Assembly (NCBI GenBank): GCA_963082875.1
Contig: OY720099.1
Coordinates: forward strand, 19,883,066-19,947,065
DNA: 64,000 nucleotides
Reading direction: 5' to 3'
DNA from: Corella eumyota
Lineage: Eukaryota; Chordata; Ascidiacea; Phlebobranchia; Corellidae
Positions within the stretch are counted from its first letter, which is position 1. Each line of letters opens with the position of its first letter. Shown one piece after another: positions 61,325 to 64,000 of the stretch. The translations under genes were made by a program, and so were the position numbers. The notes under the pieces were generated by a model. That model ran no database searches. It saw nothing but the letters and a program-made list of their open reading frames with translations, and was not told the DNA's origin.

Positions 61325-61784
61325 CAGCTTTTTGTTGCAGTTTGGTTCATAATTTTAATGTTATTAACATCCTGGGTTAAAGATATTTTTAAATTTAATT
61401 TGAAACAACTAAAATTTAAACCCAGTTTAAGTCAAAATGATTTTACTTGAATAAATTTTTATTGAAAACTTTTGACAGCGATCTGAGGTACAAGGAAGCA
61501 TTGGTGTTTTCTGCAGGTCACGTGACTATCACGCGGTCACACCGGAAGTGTTGACAAATTCAAAATTTATTTCTTTTAATATTTTTTTGTTAAGTTATTT
61601 CTTAGGATTTTTTATTTTGTTTTTAGCCGATGATGACGTCAAACGCAGATTCTCTGCTCAAGAGCAAGAAGGAGAAAAAGTGGGAAACGAGAGAGTGAAA
61701 TATGAGAAAAAGGAAAGAAGGGTGATATTAGAAAGAGAGAATAAAAACATAAAACGAATTGTAAGAGAAATTTTAAGTTAATGA
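61325..61784 (+). other. possible upstream exons of U2, unassigned
   Basis: Matches 20575-21018: CTGCAG then a hydrophobic stretch, DLRYKEALVF, and the charged stretch ending NKNIKRIVREILS. Same uncertainty about frames as for U1. Confidence 0.35.
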
Positions 61785-61888
61785 AAACAAACATACTACA
61801 CTTGAGTTATGATGTCAAACAACTGTGTTATGACATCACAAGTAATAAGTGAATGTTTTGTCATACTAACTAGTTTATTACGTCACAG

Positions 61889-63243
61889 AAAGCTCGATCT
61901 TCTTTGTGTTCTCGACTTTCTCGAAGTTTTTTCGACATATCACGTGAGCTGCTCACTCATGCGGCAAACATGATTATTGCATCACAATCAAACACAGATA
62001 ACAAAGATGACGTCACTGGGTTATATTCGAATTCATTTTCAGCTTTGGAGATAAAATATTTTTTATGACGATTTTAAATTAATTTAAGTTTTTGTTTGTC
62101 GCAAGTGGGCGCTCTTAAACTTAAATATTCCTCAATATTAAAGCATTTAAGTGATGGAAACATGAAGTTGACCGACGAACCTAGTCTCGCTCTGTTGGAG
62201 ATGACCTTTGACCTTGCTCAGCACGACCAACGTAAGACGAACCACAACGCGAACAAACGACCTCATTCTTCATTCTTTGGTGAGTCATACGAGGCTGTTT
62301 GTGACGTCATTTAAACCCCTTATTTTATATGTTTAGTAGACAATAGACATGGGTTACATGACCACATCACCCCTACGTCCCCCATTTCACCTTGATTGCC
62401 CATTAATGACATCACACTCATTCCCGTGACCCATTGTGACGGAACAGAGGGTCTTCAACGCGCAGTTCACCGAGCTATGGTTCTCTCTCCTCGGGGAAAT
62501 AACTTTACATCATGGTTATGTGCACATAAGCATGACGTCACCGACAATAGACAATCGATCGTGTCTGTGATGTCAGTTCTATCAAAGAATTTGAGAAGCA
62601 TTCGACGATGCATCAGTCTTCCTGATCTTTCTAGAATGTCAGCTTTGTTTCAATCCAATCAGTGATCCAGAGATCGATCCTACTCTGATCGGAACCAGTT
62701 CCGGTCACCCAATCATGGTTCCAAAAGGTATCGGTCACCTGATCATGGTTCCAGAAGGTGCCGGTCACCTGATCATGGTTCCGAAAGGTTCCGGTAACCT
62801 GATTATGGTTCCAGAAGGTACCGGTCACCTGATCGTGGTTTTGGAAGATACCGGTCACCCGATCGTGGTTTCGGAAGGTACCGGTCACCCGATCGTGGTT
62901 CCGGAAGGTATCGGTCCCCGCTCCGGAGCCGAGCCCGAACTCACGATGGGATGTGTTCGCCGAATTTTCGATCCTGGAGGAAAACGAGGAAGAAATTGCT
63001 CGAATTGATCCTCCGAGTGATCTTGTGTTGAGTTCGGGTGAGTTGACTCAACGCAGAAGACGCGGTGACGTAGACAATCAACAGAACAATAACTCGTCCG
63101 TGGTTCTAGATCGTGATTCTGGTTTTGCTGAATCTTACCACCCAACATTCCAACCTTCTTGGGGGGGCAACACCGGTGGAAAGTACCCCCCTAATCACCT
63201 CCCTGAGGGCTCTAGAAGGATGCGGGGTCGACTGGAACAGCAA
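61889..63243 (+). pseudogene. U2: unassigned gene with decapeptide VNTR, lightly decayed copy
   Basis: Block 1 (61889-62050) is open: ARSSLCSRLSRSFFDIS, then LLTHAANMIIASQ; its donor is AT instead of the GT seen in U1. Block 2 (about 62089-62279) encodes KHLSDGNMKLTDEPSLALLE. Block 3 (62337-63243) encodes SVMSVLSKNLRSIRRCISL and PDLSRMSALFQSNQ, hits TGA at 62663, and in the same frame goes on SRDRSYSDRNQFRSP into seven 10-residue repeats (YRSPDHGSRR type, one with TAA). After RARTHDG one base is missing, and the next frame gives ILEENEEEIARIDPP, DSGFAESYHPTFQP and a basic end MRGRLEQQ. A Ser/Arg/Pro-rich, probably phosphorylated, protein of no family I recognise. The few lesions suggest recent death, or sequence errors. 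Confidence 0.5.
62701..62910. repeat. 30-bp tandem repeat (VNTR), seven units, coding
   Basis: Units start at 62701, 62731, 62761, 62791, 62821, 62851 and 62881 in exact 30-base register. The consensus contains CGGTCACCTGATCATGGTTC, and the length is a multiple of three, encoding a repeating decapeptide YRSPDHGSRR in the U2 frame. U1 keeps only the last partial unit (YRSPLR). Unit-to-unit differences show a gradient from GATCAT to GATCGT. Confidence 0.93.
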
Positions 63244-63794
63244 TGAAAACACAAAGTTAAATTATGACGTCATTAAATTATGATTTAAATATGACGTCAT
63301 AACTGCCATTATATCAACATGGCGTCTTTAACTTGTCGTATCGTTGCTTTTATGACATCACTAAGCAGTGTTCACGTGATCAATTAGTGACCTCAACACA
63401 TGACGTATTCAACTAGTGACGTCATAAATTATTGTAACAAAGTATTTTGATCCGAGTATTAACCAGAAGCAAGTTATGCAAATTATTATTCCAACTTTAA
63501 AGGTGTAATCATTCCCGTCTTATCAGGGGAATTCCCCAGCTTACGTCATCTTAATGACGTCACAATTTTAACGACGCTTTCCTTATGTTATTTTATATTT
63601 TATACAAGATGTTCCCGGCCTGTGATTGGCCAATTTTTGTTGATTGATGTTTTAAGCCACGCCCATTCGTATTTTTTTTAAGTTTAATGATTAAGCTTTC
63701 TAACTACTCCCGTGTTTATTTAAAACCTTGTAGGTGTTGGGTAAGTAATTTATTGACAACATTTTAACGCAATCTACTTAATTTTACAACAATT
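63244..63794. other. duplicated spacer before TT-D
   Basis: Version of the 15347-16343 spacer without a SINE. Two TGACGTCA sites near 63268 and 63291, and the perfect palindrome GGGGAATTCCCC at 63526-63537. No gene. Confidence 0.6.
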
Positions 63795-64000
63795 TTATTT
63801 CTTGATTAAACCTCGAACTTCAACAAGTTTCTCTTCACACATTTTAATCCACTTGGTTTTATCTTCATCACTCATATCTTTAGCATTCTTGAAAGCCTCC
63901 GATGCCCTCACATAATAACCTTCTGCCTCTGATGGTTGTTGAGCTTTGTAGAGATACCATTGACCAAGCAAGTGCAAGTGGAACCCATAAACATAATACT
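63795..64000 (-). CDS. TT-D: C-terminal end of a further TT copy, cut by the window
   Basis: The last part of exon 5: HLHLLGQWYLYKAQQPSEAE, then YYVRASEAFKNAKDMSDEDK and the common end VRGLIKK. Open as far as the window shows. Differs from the other copies at S/L positions in the TPR-like helix (ASEAF for ALEAY) and in TKWIKM. The rest lies beyond the right edge. Confidence 0.8.
   Translation of the reverse strand, partial: YYVYGFHLHLLGQWYLYKAQQPSEAEGYYVRASEAFKNAKDMSDEDKTKWIKMCEEKLVEVRGLIKK

Noticed and set aside
62631-62888. Minus-strand repeat protein TGTFRNHDQV
   Set aside because: Antisense reading of the 30-bp VNTR; the plus-strand YRSPDHGSRR frame connects to flanking coding sequence on both sides and explains it better.

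Overview
The window looks like nuclear DNA of a tunicate, most likely a Ciona species. It is AT-rich, its compact genes have short introns with GT/AG borders, and its proteins are chordate-type: a ZO-1 ZU5 tail, DNA polymerase beta with residue numbering almost the same as human, an SH3PXD2/Tks adaptor and H-type ferritin. It is full of tRNA-related SINEs that resemble what I remember of the Ciona Cics-1 family. The species is an inference.

Left part, 1-11900, is ordinary single-copy sequence. It holds the last exons of a ZO/TJP scaffold gene (+, ends 2280), a three-exon claudin-superfamily gene in tail-to-tail orientation (-, 2560-5117), and a complete ten-exon DNA polymerase beta gene (+, 6487-10696) with SINEs in five introns.

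The rest is a scrambled segmental array with SH3PXD2 in the middle. Its building blocks are: (1) an H-type ferritin gene with an iron-responsive element; (2) a second ferritin with another first exon (MTPLVVK type); (3) a minus-strand five-exon gene of about 506 residues, here called TT, with a conserved TRADD-N-like N-terminus and a TPR-like C-terminus; (4) a plus-strand decaying gene, here called U, with a coding 30-bp VNTR and a tubulin-cofactor-A retrocopy upstream. Left half: ferritin F1 (whole), second-type fragment, TT-A (whole), U1, TT-E (pseudogene with a BEL element), ferritin 3' UTR relic, ferritin F2 (whole). Right half: F3 (no exon 1 or 5), second-type fragment, TT-B (whole), UTR relic, second-type fragment F4, TT-C (whole, with a BEL element in intron 2), U2, and the start of TT-D at the window edge.

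SH3PXD2 (33148-41155) encodes PX and three SH3 domains. Its open frame stops 3 bases into sequence that is ferritin intron 1, so the duplication breakpoint appears to have replaced the normal 3' end of the gene.

Two nearly full-length BEL/Pao LTR elements lie at exactly the same position, with the same 5-bp target duplication, in two TT paralogues, so one insertion was later carried along by duplication. The most interesting novelty candidate is the TT family. Its N-terminal exon is almost invariant between copies, while amino-acid changes cluster in a few helices of the C-terminal repeat exon, and a kappaB-like palindrome is repeated beside each unit. That pattern would fit a rapidly diversifying recognition protein, but the function is unproven.
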